Part shown: piece after piece, positions 1 to 7,920 of the stretch
Position numbering within the stretch: position 1 is the stretch's first letter
How the letters are laid out: every line of letters begins with the position of its first letter
DNA from: Ignavibacteria bacterium UBA2373
Lineage (GTDB): Bacteria > Bacteroidota > Ignavibacteria > Kapaibacteriales > UBA961
Direction of reading: 5' to 3'
Assembly: GCA_002344005.1 (NCBI GenBank)
Contig: DDTD01000008.1
Coordinates: forward strand, 10,963 to 74,962
Length of the DNA: 64,000 nucleotides
The notes under the pieces: model-generated
What the model saw: the letters and a program-made list of their open reading frames with translations, nothing else
Told to the model about the DNA's origin: nothing
Database searches by the model: none
Program-made: the position numbers and the translations under genes

Positions 1-455
1 GGGCGATACACTTTCACATAGTCATTCACCAATTGGAAATAGTCCTTGTCGGAGGTTATACAAATCGCATCCATTTGTGCTTTACCTGCATACGTGGCAA
101 GAGTACCGATAATATCATCGGCTTCAAAACCCGGCATTTCGATTCTTCTAATACCTGCCAAATCAATAACTTGTTTAATACGAGCTAATTGCGGCACAAG
201 TTCTTCCGGAAATGCTTGCCGATTTGCTTTATACAAATCATAACGTTGATGGCGAAAAGTGGGTTCCTTCGTATCGAATACAGCGGCAATATACATCGGC
301 GACTCACGCTCAAGCAATGTTGCCAATATATTGCTCACGCCAAATACTGCCCCTGTGGGTTCACCACTCGGACTTTGAAAACCCATACGCATCATAGCAT
401 GGTAAGCACGGAACACAAGTCCCATCGTGTCTATTAAATATAATCTGTTATTCAT
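1..455 (-). CDS. polA: DNA polymerase I, 5'-3' exonuclease domain (partial, N-terminus only)
   Basis: The gene runs off the left edge, so only the first 151 codons are visible. The ATG at 455-453 opens a protein beginning MNNRLYLIDTMGLVFRAYHA. This is the FEN-like 5'-3' exonuclease domain of PolA: a metal-binding aspartate near the N-terminus (LIDT), the segment SPSGEPTGAVFGV, the FDTKEPTFRHQRYDLYKANR block with the DNA-gripping arginine and lysine, then GFEADDIIGTLA and ITSDKDYFQLV with the acidic metal ligands. PolA removes RNA primers and fills gaps in replication and repair. A TAnnTTTG element at 481-488 lies about 26 bases upstream. Because only the exonuclease domain is seen, a stand-alone exonuclease cannot be excluded, although full-length polA is much more common. 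Confidence 0.9.
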   Translation of the reverse strand, partial: MNNRLYLIDTMGLVFRAYHAMMRMGFQSPSGEPTGAVFGVSNILATLLERESPMYIAAVFDTKEPTFRHQRYDLYKANRQAFPEELVPQLARIKQVIDLAGIRRIEMPGFEADDIIGTLATYAGKAQMDAICITSDKDYFQLVNDYVKVYR

Positions 456-652
456 TGATATTGAGTAGATAAATGAGTGGCAAAAATACGCAGTCATTGG
501 TCGTAACCGATGGAAGTTGTTCCTTTTTATTATCCCAAGCTCCGTTTTATCCTGTATTTTTGAATATATATACACAGTGAGCAGCAGAATGCTCATTGCA
601 AGAATGAGCCGTAAACAAAGTACGGTATTATCAAATACAGAAAGAACATGGA
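456..652. promoter_or_regulatory. Divergent intergenic region polA / rlmL-like gene
   Basis: This 197-bp gap separates two divergently transcribed genes. It holds two TAnnTTTG-type boxes, TATTTTTG at 481-488 facing polA and TATTTTTG at 555-562 facing the methyltransferase gene. No gene or RNA was recognised in it. Confidence 0.4.
481..488 (-). promoter_or_regulatory. Candidate -7 element for polA (TATTTTTG)
   Basis: On the minus strand this reads TATTTTTG, an exact match to the Bacteroidota -7 consensus TAnnTTTG, and it ends about 26 bases before the polA ATG. No clear TTTG -33 element is present at 17-23 bases upstream, so the call rests on the -7 box and the position. Confidence 0.4.
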
Positions 653-1807
653 ATGAAAAAATCGCGGATATTAGTCACGTGCCCCAAAAGAATGACACTG
701 TATGTACGCCAAGAATTACAGGAGTTAGGGTATCCCATTATGTATGAATCAATGGCTGGAGTGTTTACTGAAGGTACTTTACACGATACCATGATACTTA
801 ATCTTCGGATGCGCACTGCCAGCAGGATTTTACTATTATTAAAAGAATGTGAGTGCGACTCTCCGGCGGATTTATATTATCACACGTCAAAAATTGCATG
901 GGAAGATATTATTCCCGACAAAAACGGGTATGTCAGTGTTATTTCTGCCGTTGATACGCCATCCATTGACAATACGCAATTTGCTAATGTGAAATGTAAA
1001 GATGCCATTGTTGACCGTATTCGCCAAAAAACAGGAAAAAGACCTGATTCCGGTTCAGACAATGACTATACCGTTATTTTTCTTTATTGGAAGGATACCG
1101 AATGTTGTATTTATTTAGACACTTCCGGCACACCATTATCTCGACGAGGCTACAGAATGATGCCCCATTCTGCCCCGATGCGAGAAACCTTAGCAGCAGC
1201 AACGGTGCTTGCCACACGATGGGATAAACAATCATCCTTTATCAACCCTATGTGTGGCAGTGGCACACTTGCCATTGAAGCGGCACTTATTGCAACACAG
1301 CGTGCTCCGGGATTATTACGACCTAATTTCGGATTCATGCATGTACAAGACTATAATCATCAAGAATGGATAGCATTGCGTGAAAATGCCGAAAGTGCTA
1401 TTATTCCATTTGAGAGCAGAATTATTGCCAGTGATCGTGACACAAAAGCGGTACAAGCTACTCGCGAAAATGCCAAAAAGGCAGGGGTTGCGCATCTGAT
1501 AAAAGTATCGCGTTGTGATTTTAGCGAAACAGAGATACCCCATGACAATGGTATTATTATGCTTAACCCTGAATATGGTAAACGCCTTGGCGATGATGAA
1601 AAATTATTGGCAGAATATCAACGTATCGGTAATTTTTTCAAGCAACAATGCAGTGGCTATATGGGATATATATTTACAGGCAATTTAGAACTTGCTAAAC
1701 ATGTGGGGTTAAAAGCAAAACGACGAATTGAATTCTTTAATGCCGATATTGATTGTCGTTTGCTTGAGTTTGAACTCTATGAAGGGAAAAAACACATTAA
1801 TTCATAA
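653..1807 (+). CDS. rlmL: THUMP-domain class I SAM-dependent rRNA (guanine-N2) methyltransferase, RlmL-type
   Basis: A 384-residue protein built as a ferredoxin-like and THUMP RNA-binding half (about residues 1-165) followed by a Rossmann methyltransferase. The SAM-binding motif I is NPMCGSGT (198-205), and an acidic residue ends the next strand (IIASDRD, 257-263). Motif IV is NPEYGK (305-310) where RlmL proteins usually have NPPY. The family methylates a guanine N2 of 23S rRNA (G2445 in E. coli). The length matches the single-domain RlmL form rather than the RlmKL fusion. The ATG at 653 starts the conserved KKSRILVTCPKRMT segment and is preceded by a purine-rich stretch. The Pro to Glu change in motif IV is the one odd point. 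TrmN/Trm14-type tRNA methylation is a less likely alternative. Confidence 0.82.
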   Translation: MKKSRILVTCPKRMTLYVRQELQELGYPIMYESMAGVFTEGTLHDTMILNLRMRTASRILLLLKECECDSPADLYYHTSKIAWEDIIPDKNGYVSVISAVDTPSIDNTQFANVKCKDAIVDRIRQKTGKRPDSGSDNDYTVIFLYWKDTECCIYLDTSGTPLSRRGYRMMPHSAPMRETLAAATVLATRWDKQSSFINPMCGSGTLAIEAALIATQRAPGLLRPNFGFMHVQDYNHQEWIALRENAESAIIPFESRIIASDRDTKAVQATRENAKKAGVAHLIKVSRCDFSETEIPHDNGIIMLNPEYGKRLGDDEKLLAEYQRIGNFFKQQCSGYMGYIFTGNLELAKHVGLKAKRRIEFFNADIDCRLLEFELYEGKKHINS

Positions 1808-1814
1808 AAAAACG

Positions 1815-1822
1815 TATCTTTG
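1815..1822 (+). promoter_or_regulatory. Candidate -7 element for yjdM (TATCTTTG)
   Basis: TATCTTTG fits the TAnnTTTG consensus and lies 66 bases upstream of the yjdM start in the gap after the methyltransferase gene. No good -33 TTTG is found at the expected distance. Confidence 0.35.
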
Positions 1823-1888
1823 CAATAAGCATCACGATTGAGTCGCTTCAGTAATTAACAGAAAAAATCATTATAGCAACATTTTATT

Positions 1889-2227
1889 ATGTCACAACTT
1901 TTACCTTGTCCGCAATGTCATTCAGAATTTACCTATGCCGTTGATACATTAATGATATGCCCGGAATGCTATTATGAATGGAACCAGGAAGCACTTACCG
2001 AGGATACTTATTCAGCCAAAGTGCTTGATTCAAATGGTAATGAACTCCATGATGGTGATACCATTATTGTCATCAAAGATTTACCTGTAAAAGGTGCACC
2101 AAAACCTATAAAATCGGGCACGAGAGTGAAAAACATACGACTTACCGATGGTGACCATAATATTGATTGTAAAATTGAAGGATTTGGCTCTATGTCATTA
2201 AAATCGGAATTTGTGAAAAAAGCATAA
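1889..2227 (+). CDS. yjdM: YjdM/PhnA family zinc-ribbon protein
   Basis: A 112-residue protein of the usual family length. An N-terminal zinc ribbon carries CPQC (7-10) and CPEC (about 29-32). The second half is the small beta-barrel PhnA domain with the recognisable phrases VLDSNGNELHDGDTIIVIKDL and a C-terminal GSMSLKSEFVKKA. The family was once called alkylphosphonate uptake protein PhnA, but its biochemical role is not established, and no phosphonate genes are nearby. It follows the methyltransferase gene by 81 bases, probably with its own promoter. Confidence 0.9.
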   Translation: MSQLLPCPQCHSEFTYAVDTLMICPECYYEWNQEALTEDTYSAKVLDSNGNELHDGDTIIVIKDLPVKGAPKPIKSGTRVKNIRLTDGDHNIDCKIEGFGSMSLKSEFVKKA

Positions 2228-2291
2228 AGATAGTTTTGACAGATACTATATATTATTATATTGAGTACAAATTATTGATATAAAAGTATGA

Positions 2292-3143
2292 TTAACTTTC
2301 ATTCAATTCGATTTCTTTTAGGGTTTTTCCGTCCTTGTGTTTCCATTCTACAAGTCCATTTGCATTTCTGCCTAAAACAATAGTCGCTGCTGATGATGGA
2401 GTGCTAAAAATACAATCTTCGGAAAACTCGAGAAAATCGCCTTTATCAATAAGCAACCCATCATCTATGAGATTTTGCCGTAAAGAAATATAATTTGGGG
2501 TCATTGATGCTACTATTGTACCGGCAGCTCGTGAATTTTTAAAGACAAGAAATCCGTCAGATGTCTGTTCGCCATACGCATCGGCACCTCTCACTGCTTT
2601 GATATAGAGGACAGCACCCCTCTCTTTTGAAATGGTTTGTCGTTTTTCATCAAACACTTTGTGTCCGAGAGTATTGACAAGCATTTTGATATACTCAATG
2701 AACTCTTCCATTTCTGCCCTATCTGATTCAGAAATTGAAGATTGTGTTGGAATAATAGAATTATCAAGTTTGTAACGATTTGCAGATTTTGCTATTTCAT
2801 GAAGTCTGTTTTCCAAATACTTTATATGCGCTTTATTAAGATTTTCATCTTTACTTATAAAAATAATTGCTTCATTCCAAAAATCTTTTTGGGTTAAGTG
2901 TTGATTTAACCTCTTTAATATTGATTCACTCTCACCAATATACACCATATCTTTGTCATCATCATTTTTTCCAAACAACAAATAAACACCTGTATTTGTC
3001 AAATCATCTCGATCTGTACAGTCTTTAATTTTAATACGAGGTATTTTATATGCTTTACCTGACCAATTAGAAAGTTCACAACTCATCCTTCCATTGGGAT
3101 CTCCATCAATCAGAAATATTTTTATTGTTTTACCGAATTTCAT
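2292..3143 (-). CDS. GIY-YIG nuclease-fold protein with C-terminal DUF4357
   Basis: A 283-residue protein with two parts. Residues about 50-120 form a GIY-YIG nuclease core: GVYLLFG (52-58), VYIGES (67-72), an arginine in the helix that follows (R78) and the metal-binding glutamate in YLENRLHEIA (E111). Residues about 195-280 match the DUF4357 region often found on restriction-associated proteins (GFLVFKNSRAAGTIV ... LRQNLIDDGLL). It could cut DNA, but no methyltransferase or restriction partner is adjacent, so its role is open. It stands alone between convergent yjdM and the acetyltransferase gene. The family call is firm; the biological function is unknown. Confidence 0.75.
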   Translation of the reverse strand: MKFGKTIKIFLIDGDPNGRMSCELSNWSGKAYKIPRIKIKDCTDRDDLTNTGVYLLFGKNDDDKDMVYIGESESILKRLNQHLTQKDFWNEAIIFISKDENLNKAHIKYLENRLHEIAKSANRYKLDNSIIPTQSSISESDRAEMEEFIEYIKMLVNTLGHKVFDEKRQTISKERGAVLYIKAVRGADAYGEQTSDGFLVFKNSRAAGTIVASMTPNYISLRQNLIDDGLLIDKGDFLEFSEDCIFSTPSSAATIVLGRNANGLVEWKHKDGKTLKEIELNES

Positions 3144-3274
3144 ATTGCTTCTCTCAGTGTTTAAAATAACTCAAAATTAAAGATAGTTTCTCCACTATAT
3201 AATTCTCATTATAGCTTTTCACTAAAACTATAAAACTTTTCTTTACAACCCAAATAGTTGAAAATAATATTGAA

Positions 3275-3718
3275 CTATGTAAAAGAATATGTGAAATGTC
3301 TTGCGAGCATTTCATTGCTATATGCTGTTTTTCTGTAAAATGATACTGCTTCCACATCTTCTTCTTCTGCCTCAACATAGGCGGCATCGAAACCATTTTC
3401 TTCACAAAAGTGACACACTTCGGCAATAAGTGATTTTCCTAAGCCCTGCCCCTGATACTCGGGCGCAATGCCGACATCATACATATATGCCAAAGGTTTT
3501 GTGCTGTAATATTGATGTAAAACATACATCGTCAGACCTCCGACAATCTCACCATCAATGATTACCACAAATGCCATAAAATTAGGGTTAGAAAGTAGTC
3601 CTTGTAGATAGTTTAACGAAGGAATCTTTATATCATGTTCAAAAACTACTGTGAAAATCTCAACAAGTTTTCTAAAATCCTTAACTTCATTACTTTCAAG
3701 TTTTATTATCTGTATCAT
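3275..3718 (-). CDS. GNAT acetyltransferase resembling AAC(3)-I
   Basis: A 147-residue single-domain GNAT enzyme. The acetyl-CoA binding motif A reads YDVGIAPEYQGQGLGKSLI (80-98), with the Q/RxxGxG/A core. Around it the order of motifs follows aminoglycoside 3-N-acetyltransferase type I: a start about the size of the domain, NPNFMAFVVIIDGEIVGGLT, a YVLHQYYSTKPLAYMYD segment and a C-terminal YVEAEEEDVEAVSFYRKT. The family acetylates small amines; aminoglycosides are the known substrates for AAC(3)-I. Many chromosomal relatives have no resistance role, so the substrate is not claimed. The next gene downstream is a SRPBCC/PaiB-type accessory run with no mobile element. Confidence 0.75.
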   Translation of the reverse strand: MIQIIKLESNEVKDFRKLVEIFTVVFEHDIKIPSLNYLQGLLSNPNFMAFVVIIDGEIVGGLTMYVLHQYYSTKPLAYMYDVGIAPEYQGQGLGKSLIAEVCHFCEENGFDAAYVEAEEEDVEAVSFYRKTAYSNEMLARHFTYSFT

Positions 3719-3744
3719 TTTCGCTATTTCCTATCAACATACTA

Positions 3745-4413
3745 TTATGAATCAAATTTTGCGCTGTCCCATTCAAGACCTTCCGGAAAAAGCTCTGTTA
3801 TTCTTTTTTCCATTTCCTCAGCAATTATTCTACTTTGCTCTCCTTGCTGATTCAGATGTGCAATAATATTCATATAACTCTTTTTATCTCTATTCTGGCT
3901 TAACTTAAAAACATTATCAATGTTGTCAGCTTTTATTTCAAACCCAACAATTGCAGGCATCATTTTAGCTAAAAAAGTTTCGGGAAGATTATCAAAAATT
4001 GTGACAGACTCTGTATTTCCTTTTTCAAATTTTAAGGTCAATTTCCGCATAAATGCTACTAATTCATCATCAGACATAAATGTAACTTGACCTGAAATAT
4101 GCACACTCATATAATTCCATGTTGATCCTATATGAGGATAATCATACCACGTAGCACTCACATAACAATGAGGTCCGGTAAACACAGCCAAAGCATGAGA
4201 ATTTTCGACAAATGCCTTATGATGATCTGTATTGCGCATTATATGACCTTGAACAATTAATTCTCCATTGCGTTCTTCAAAGAGCAAAGGTATTTGAGTT
4301 GCAACCTGTACGCCATTGAGGAAACTGCCGGTCACAAAAGCAAATGGATATTCTTCCATAAAATCTAACAATTTTTGTTTATCACGTTCCTTGAAATATG
4401 AAAAATTATACAT
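3745..4413 (-). CDS. PaiB-type FMN-binding protein
   Basis: A 222-residue protein of the PaiB family (split-barrel flavin-binding fold). The family start is recognisable as MYNFSYFKE at the ATG at 4413; an upstream in-frame TTG at 4449 would add 12 residues that do not resemble the family and is not preferred. Further signatures are YPFAFVTG, a HIMRNTDHHKAF segment with the conserved basic residues, and HCYVSATWYDYPHIGSTWNY, which is the most conserved block of the family. In Bacillus PaiB is a negative regulator of sporulation and protease genes, but many members are uncharacterised flavoproteins. It ends 26 bases before the acetyltransferase gene start, so the two may be cotranscribed, which recalls the paiA-paiB pairing (PaiA is also a GNAT enzyme). 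Confidence 0.85.
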   Translation of the reverse strand: MYNFSYFKERDKQKLLDFMEEYPFAFVTGSFLNGVQVATQIPLLFEERNGELIVQGHIMRNTDHHKAFVENSHALAVFTGPHCYVSATWYDYPHIGSTWNYMSVHISGQVTFMSDDELVAFMRKLTLKFEKGNTESVTIFDNLPETFLAKMMPAIVGFEIKADNIDNVFKLSQNRDKKSYMNIIAHLNQQGEQSRIIAEEMEKRITELFPEGLEWDSAKFDS

Positions 4414-4476
4414 GCAATTATGAATAGAGTGATAGAATATATTATACAACTTTTATTATGGCAGAAACTGTTAATT

Positions 4477-4866
4477 CTAAGGCACCATTTTTCCATATAT
4501 GGTTCCAAGATCTACTAATTTCTGTTTGTCGGCATCAATAACTTTAGCAAAGATATTACAAGCATCAAGACCTTTGCCTTCGCCATAATATATGCCAAAA
4601 CAATTTGCTGTTTTAGAACGTGTAGGTGAAGAAGGTCCAAAGACCACCTCTCCGGGCTCTGTAAATACTGATGCATTTTCTTGAATAATATCCAGCGTCG
4701 GCACATCGTTTATCCAGATTTCTTGTCCTGAGACGCGAGCATGATAAAATGCCCGGGTAAAGGGTAAAAGAGAAAGGAATGCCTGCGATGTTATCGGTGC
4801 GGGCTCTGTATAACACTCAAAGGTAATTTCCTCATTTTCAGGTGTTGTAATGATAAATCCTATCAT
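4477..4866 (-). CDS. DUF3830-like (cyclophilin-like superfamily) protein
   Basis: A 129-residue soluble protein without a signal peptide. The pattern GFIITTPENEEITFECYTEPAPITSQAF followed by LPFTRAFYHARVSGQEIW, EPGEVVFGPSSPTRSKTANCFGIYYG matches the DUF3830 family, which adopts a cyclophilin-like barrel. No prolyl isomerase activity should be assumed. It is 63 bases upstream of the PaiB gene on the same strand. Function unknown. Confidence 0.55.
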   Translation of the reverse strand: MIGFIITTPENEEITFECYTEPAPITSQAFLSLLPFTRAFYHARVSGQEIWINDVPTLDIIQENASVFTEPGEVVFGPSSPTRSKTANCFGIYYGEGKGLDACNIFAKVIDADKQKLVDLGTIYGKMVP

Positions 4867-4966
4867 AATACTTTACGATACATATAATTATAAATAAACC
4901 ATAGAATTATCTTCGCGCTCTCATAGTATATAGTAGCTCCATAAAATTTTTCGTAGAGATAATAAT

Positions 4967-5386
4967 TCAATGTGTTTCTACATAATGCTTAAAATTATCT
5001 AATATTGCTTGCCACCCTGCACGTTGCAATTCTATTGGATTCTCCTGATCAATATCGAAGGTAATTTCTACTTCCGTTGCATCCTCCCCAACCTGATGAA
5101 ATAATACATGAACAGTTCTATGATTAGGCATCGTGTAGATAAACTTTTCACCGTCAACAATCTCATTGTAAACAGCTTCAAAATCAAAACCGAAGCTGCC
5201 ATCTTTTGCTTCCATACGTGCAGAATAGAGTCCACCAACTATCATATTATTGGATGCACTTGGACAATGCCAATCATCGGAGGCAAAATTCCAATGGATT
5301 ATATTTTCCGGCTGGGTATAATAGTTCCATACCTTTATTTTGTCTGCATTAACAGTTGCTCGAATAGTTATTGTATTTTCACTCAT
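4967..5386 (-). CDS. SRPBCC/AHSA1-domain protein
   Basis: A 139-residue START-like protein. The N-terminal strand ITIRATVNADKIKVWNYYTQPENIIHWNF is the classic AHSA1 opening, followed by a GGLYSARMEAKDGSFGFDFEA strand pair and the C-terminal helix GWQAILDNFKHYVE. The fold binds hydrophobic ligands; the family name (activator of Hsp90 ATPase) does not imply that role here. Its ATG at 5386 overlaps nothing and the gap to DUF3830 is 100 bases. Confidence 0.8.
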   Translation of the reverse strand: MSENTITIRATVNADKIKVWNYYTQPENIIHWNFASDDWHCPSASNNMIVGGLYSARMEAKDGSFGFDFEAVYNEIVDGEKFIYTMPNHRTVHVLFHQVGEDATEVEITFDIDQENPIELQRAGWQAILDNFKHYVETH

Positions 5387-5747
5387 AGGAAATATTGAAT
5401 GGTATAAAAATGTATGTGTATTTCATTTTTCTCATAATGATATTTATCTCTCAAAACTTAGCCACTTCATATCAAGAATATCATAAATGTAATAAATAAT
5501 ATATTTTCTCAACTATGTTAAGTAATCACGCCAATGTATATCATTTCTTTCCTCAAAACTACAAATTTTATACAGAACATCCAAAAGGTATGGCGATAGA
5601 CAAGATAATTTCGAGATTAATCATATAGCTATTTGTAAGTTTCTTAGAGAATTGATGCAAGAATCTTGATTAATCTACAAATAAACTTATCATATATTTT
5701 AGATTAGTAAAAAAAGATTGACATAGATTACATTTGTAAAAAAGACC
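5387..5747. other. 361-bp AT-rich intergenic region
   Basis: No open frame with a recognisable product and no RNA gene was found. The stretch at about 5660-5740 has runs of A and T and short repeats of an AGATT/AATCT kind but no clean terminator or promoter box. It may contain the end of the 5748-6266 transcript and the promoter of the SRPBCC gene. Confidence 0.4.
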
Positions 5748-6266
5748 TCACTCCACTGTATATCTATGAAACAACTTTTGTCGTAGAATATGTGCAATAA
5801 AAGCCAAGCAGAGCCCAAACATAAATGAATGCCAATCCCCCCAAAGAATATATTTCCAATACACTACTTGAACAAGTATCAATAAAGAACTGTATCGCAG
5901 CCAAGGATTATACCACCATCCATAGCAGGTGTAGGCAAGAAATAATGTATGACCACTGAAAAGCAACACACCGAATGAATCATAGCCACGTAATATAGAT
6001 AATAAAATCACAGACATATCAATCAAAAAACATATCAATGGAATAGCGTTCCGACGATGCGATATTTCATTGAACCAAAGAACACAGTATAGTTCTATCG
6101 GAATATTGTAAAGTATGGAATCTCGACGAAAAAGCCATTCATCAACATTCACCCACATATATATCGCCCTTGCAAGGATAACAACAGCAGAACAGAAAAG
6201 AAGCATACGCATTCGTGGGATAGTAAGCCAGCGTGGTAGAATGTCTGCGAATGTTATTCTGTGCAT
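5748..6266 (-). CDS. Small polytopic membrane protein with PAP2-like SGH and WHS motifs
   Basis: A 172-residue protein with about five or six hydrophobic segments. In its second half it has FSGHTLFLAY (about 104-113) and, after a further segment, GDWHSFMFGLCL (about 147-158). That order, SGH then a histidine in the next-but-one helix, is the skeleton of the PAP2-type lipid phosphatase/sphingomyelin-synthase-like active site. The first PAP2 motif (KxxxxxxRP) is absent and the aspartate after the last histidine is replaced by serine, so catalysis is doubtful. The short size is below the 200 or so residues of typical PAP2 enzymes. Family placement is tentative. Confidence 0.5.
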   Translation of the reverse strand: MHRITFADILPRWLTIPRMRMLLFCSAVVILARAIYMWVNVDEWLFRRDSILYNIPIELYCVLWFNEISHRRNAIPLICFLIDMSVILLSILRGYDSFGVLLFSGHTLFLAYTCYGWWYNPWLRYSSLLILVQVVYWKYILWGDWHSFMFGLCLAFIAHILRQKLFHRYTVE

Positions 6267-6377
6267 ACTTTTCGAAAAATCATAATATAGCGAATAAAGT
6301 AACCTTATTATTGAAAAACAATACTATAAGAACAGCAATAGAGAGCGGACATTCAACAAACAGTTACATCATTATAT

Positions 6378-6962
6378 TTATTCTTGGTTGTTATCTATAT
6401 TTTTTTGTAAATATTCATCGGTAAAGTGTTGTATTTGTTTTGGCTCAGAAAATTTTTTGTGATTAAATTCTTGCGAATTTCCTTTTGGAATTGAGAGCGA
6501 AGTCCAGTTATCATTACGCAACATTTTTCCTATAAAAACAATTTGCCCAATATGATACGGATAATGCGCAAGCTGTCTATTGATTGCTTCCGTGACAGTA
6601 TGCCCTTGATTACGTATATAAATTATTGTGTCAAGGTCATCATTTGTCAAAGAATTGAGTGCTGTGAACAAGCAATTCCACCCTTCATTCCATATATCGA
6701 AAAGTTGTTCTCTACTTTTGATGTCATTTTCAAATTCAGCGTCTCTTTGTCGCCACTCTTTTTCTCCATCTGTTGTCAAAAAGTCAGTCCAACGAGAAAG
6801 CATATTACCAGACAAATGTTTGACAATCGTGGCTATACTGTTGCTTTCATTATTAAACATCCAAAAAAGTTGTTCATCCGATAATTGATGAAAAGTTTTT
6901 TCTCCCAGATTTTTGTAATATTCAAATTGTTTTGTAACACTTTCAAGATAGTCATTTTTCAT
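6378..6962 (-). CDS. DinB-like protein (DUF1572 family)
   Basis: A 194-residue protein with the DinB four-helix bundle pattern. The likely metal-binding histidines are in TIVKHLSGNM (about residues 46-55) and in RQLAHYPYHIGQIVFIGK (about 129-146), which gives the three-His arrangement typical of the superfamily. The phrase SIPKGNSQEFNHKKF near the C-terminus is typical of the DUF1572 branch. Members include thiol-dependent transferases, but the substrate here is unknown. The genes on both sides are unrelated and at over 100 bases distance. Confidence 0.8.
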   Translation of the reverse strand: MKNDYLESVTKQFEYYKNLGEKTFHQLSDEQLFWMFNNESNSIATIVKHLSGNMLSRWTDFLTTDGEKEWRQRDAEFENDIKSREQLFDIWNEGWNCLFTALNSLTNDDLDTIIYIRNQGHTVTEAINRQLAHYPYHIGQIVFIGKMLRNDNWTSLSIPKGNSQEFNHKKFSEPKQIQHFTDEYLQKNIDNNQE

Positions 6963-7107
6963 AGTAGTAATGTATTGTGATTTTTTAATAAACGTTATAT
7001 ATCAACTTGAGCAATAAATAGCTAAAAACTATTGTGTTTTTTTGGCTTATCCACCCCCAAAAGAATATATCGTCATGACTTTTAATAATTTACATCCGGC
7101 TCTACAG

Positions 7108-7821
7108 TCATGATAAATTTGCTGCTTTTCTATATTCATAAATTCGTTTTATACTTACGACCATTGTTAAGGCACTAATGACTAGAATCAAATAGCTATA
7201 TTTCGAAGCATTATTCATATAGATATTCGGCAATGTATAAAAAAGCAATATTAAAGAAGCGAATACAATAAAGTAACTAAGAAAAGAGTTCTGTTTTGCT
7301 TGAGACTTAAAGTAGTGGAGTGAATTATCAGTATAATTTTTTCCTAAAATCTGAGCAACTATTGTATGGAAATTTTCAAATTCAAAATCTGAAATTGTGA
7401 TTATATTACTGTTGTCGGATATTGTTACCGAGATAAAAGAATATGGCTTCACACTCCATGATTTCCATTCGACTGACTTTATCTCATCTATTATTATTGT
7501 TTCCTTATAGAATCTAAATACATATACCGCAGTTAATTTATTATTGGTTACGAAAATTATTTTGAATTTGAAAATTAGAACATAAAGAACTTTCAATATC
7601 ACCACACTATACGCAACAGCGAACAGCGTGCCTACAAGATTAAAAGAATCTAATGACAATATATGCTCAGAATCAACCTTACCTGTCATAAATACATCTA
7701 AAAGTGGCAGAACAAACAGCACAAGCACCCTACCACAAAGTCTTAAAATTGCTTGACTTCCAGAAAAAAGGATTATAATAAATGACAATGCCGTTAAAAT
7801 ATTAGTATATCCTATTCTCAT
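7108..7821 (-). CDS. Membrane protein with a central PH-like soluble domain, unrecognised
   Basis: A 237-residue protein. Hydrophobic segments lie at about residues 8-40 and 60-90, a hydrophilic beta-rich stretch (about 92-170, LTAVYVFRFYKETIIIDEIKSVEW-like) follows, and two further hydrophobic segments lie at about 180-225. Two membrane hairpins around a beta-rich middle that begins right after a membrane helix resembles bacterial PH-domain (DUF304-type) membrane proteins, but the match is by layout only. No function is assigned. Confidence 0.45.
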   Translation of the reverse strand: MRIGYTNILTALSFIIILFSGSQAILRLCGRVLVLFVLPLLDVFMTGKVDSEHILSLDSFNLVGTLFAVAYSVVILKVLYVLIFKFKIIFVTNNKLTAVYVFRFYKETIIIDEIKSVEWKSWSVKPYSFISVTISDNSNIITISDFEFENFHTIVAQILGKNYTDNSLHYFKSQAKQNSFLSYFIVFASLILLFYTLPNIYMNNASKYSYLILVISALTMVVSIKRIYEYRKAANLS

Positions 7822-7920
7822 TTTACACTATTTTTTCATTTTAATTAGTTGGATTCATAATTTTGTAACACTCTCTCCAAACTCAAATTTATCATAAGAA
7901 GAACAATATAAATCCCATTT

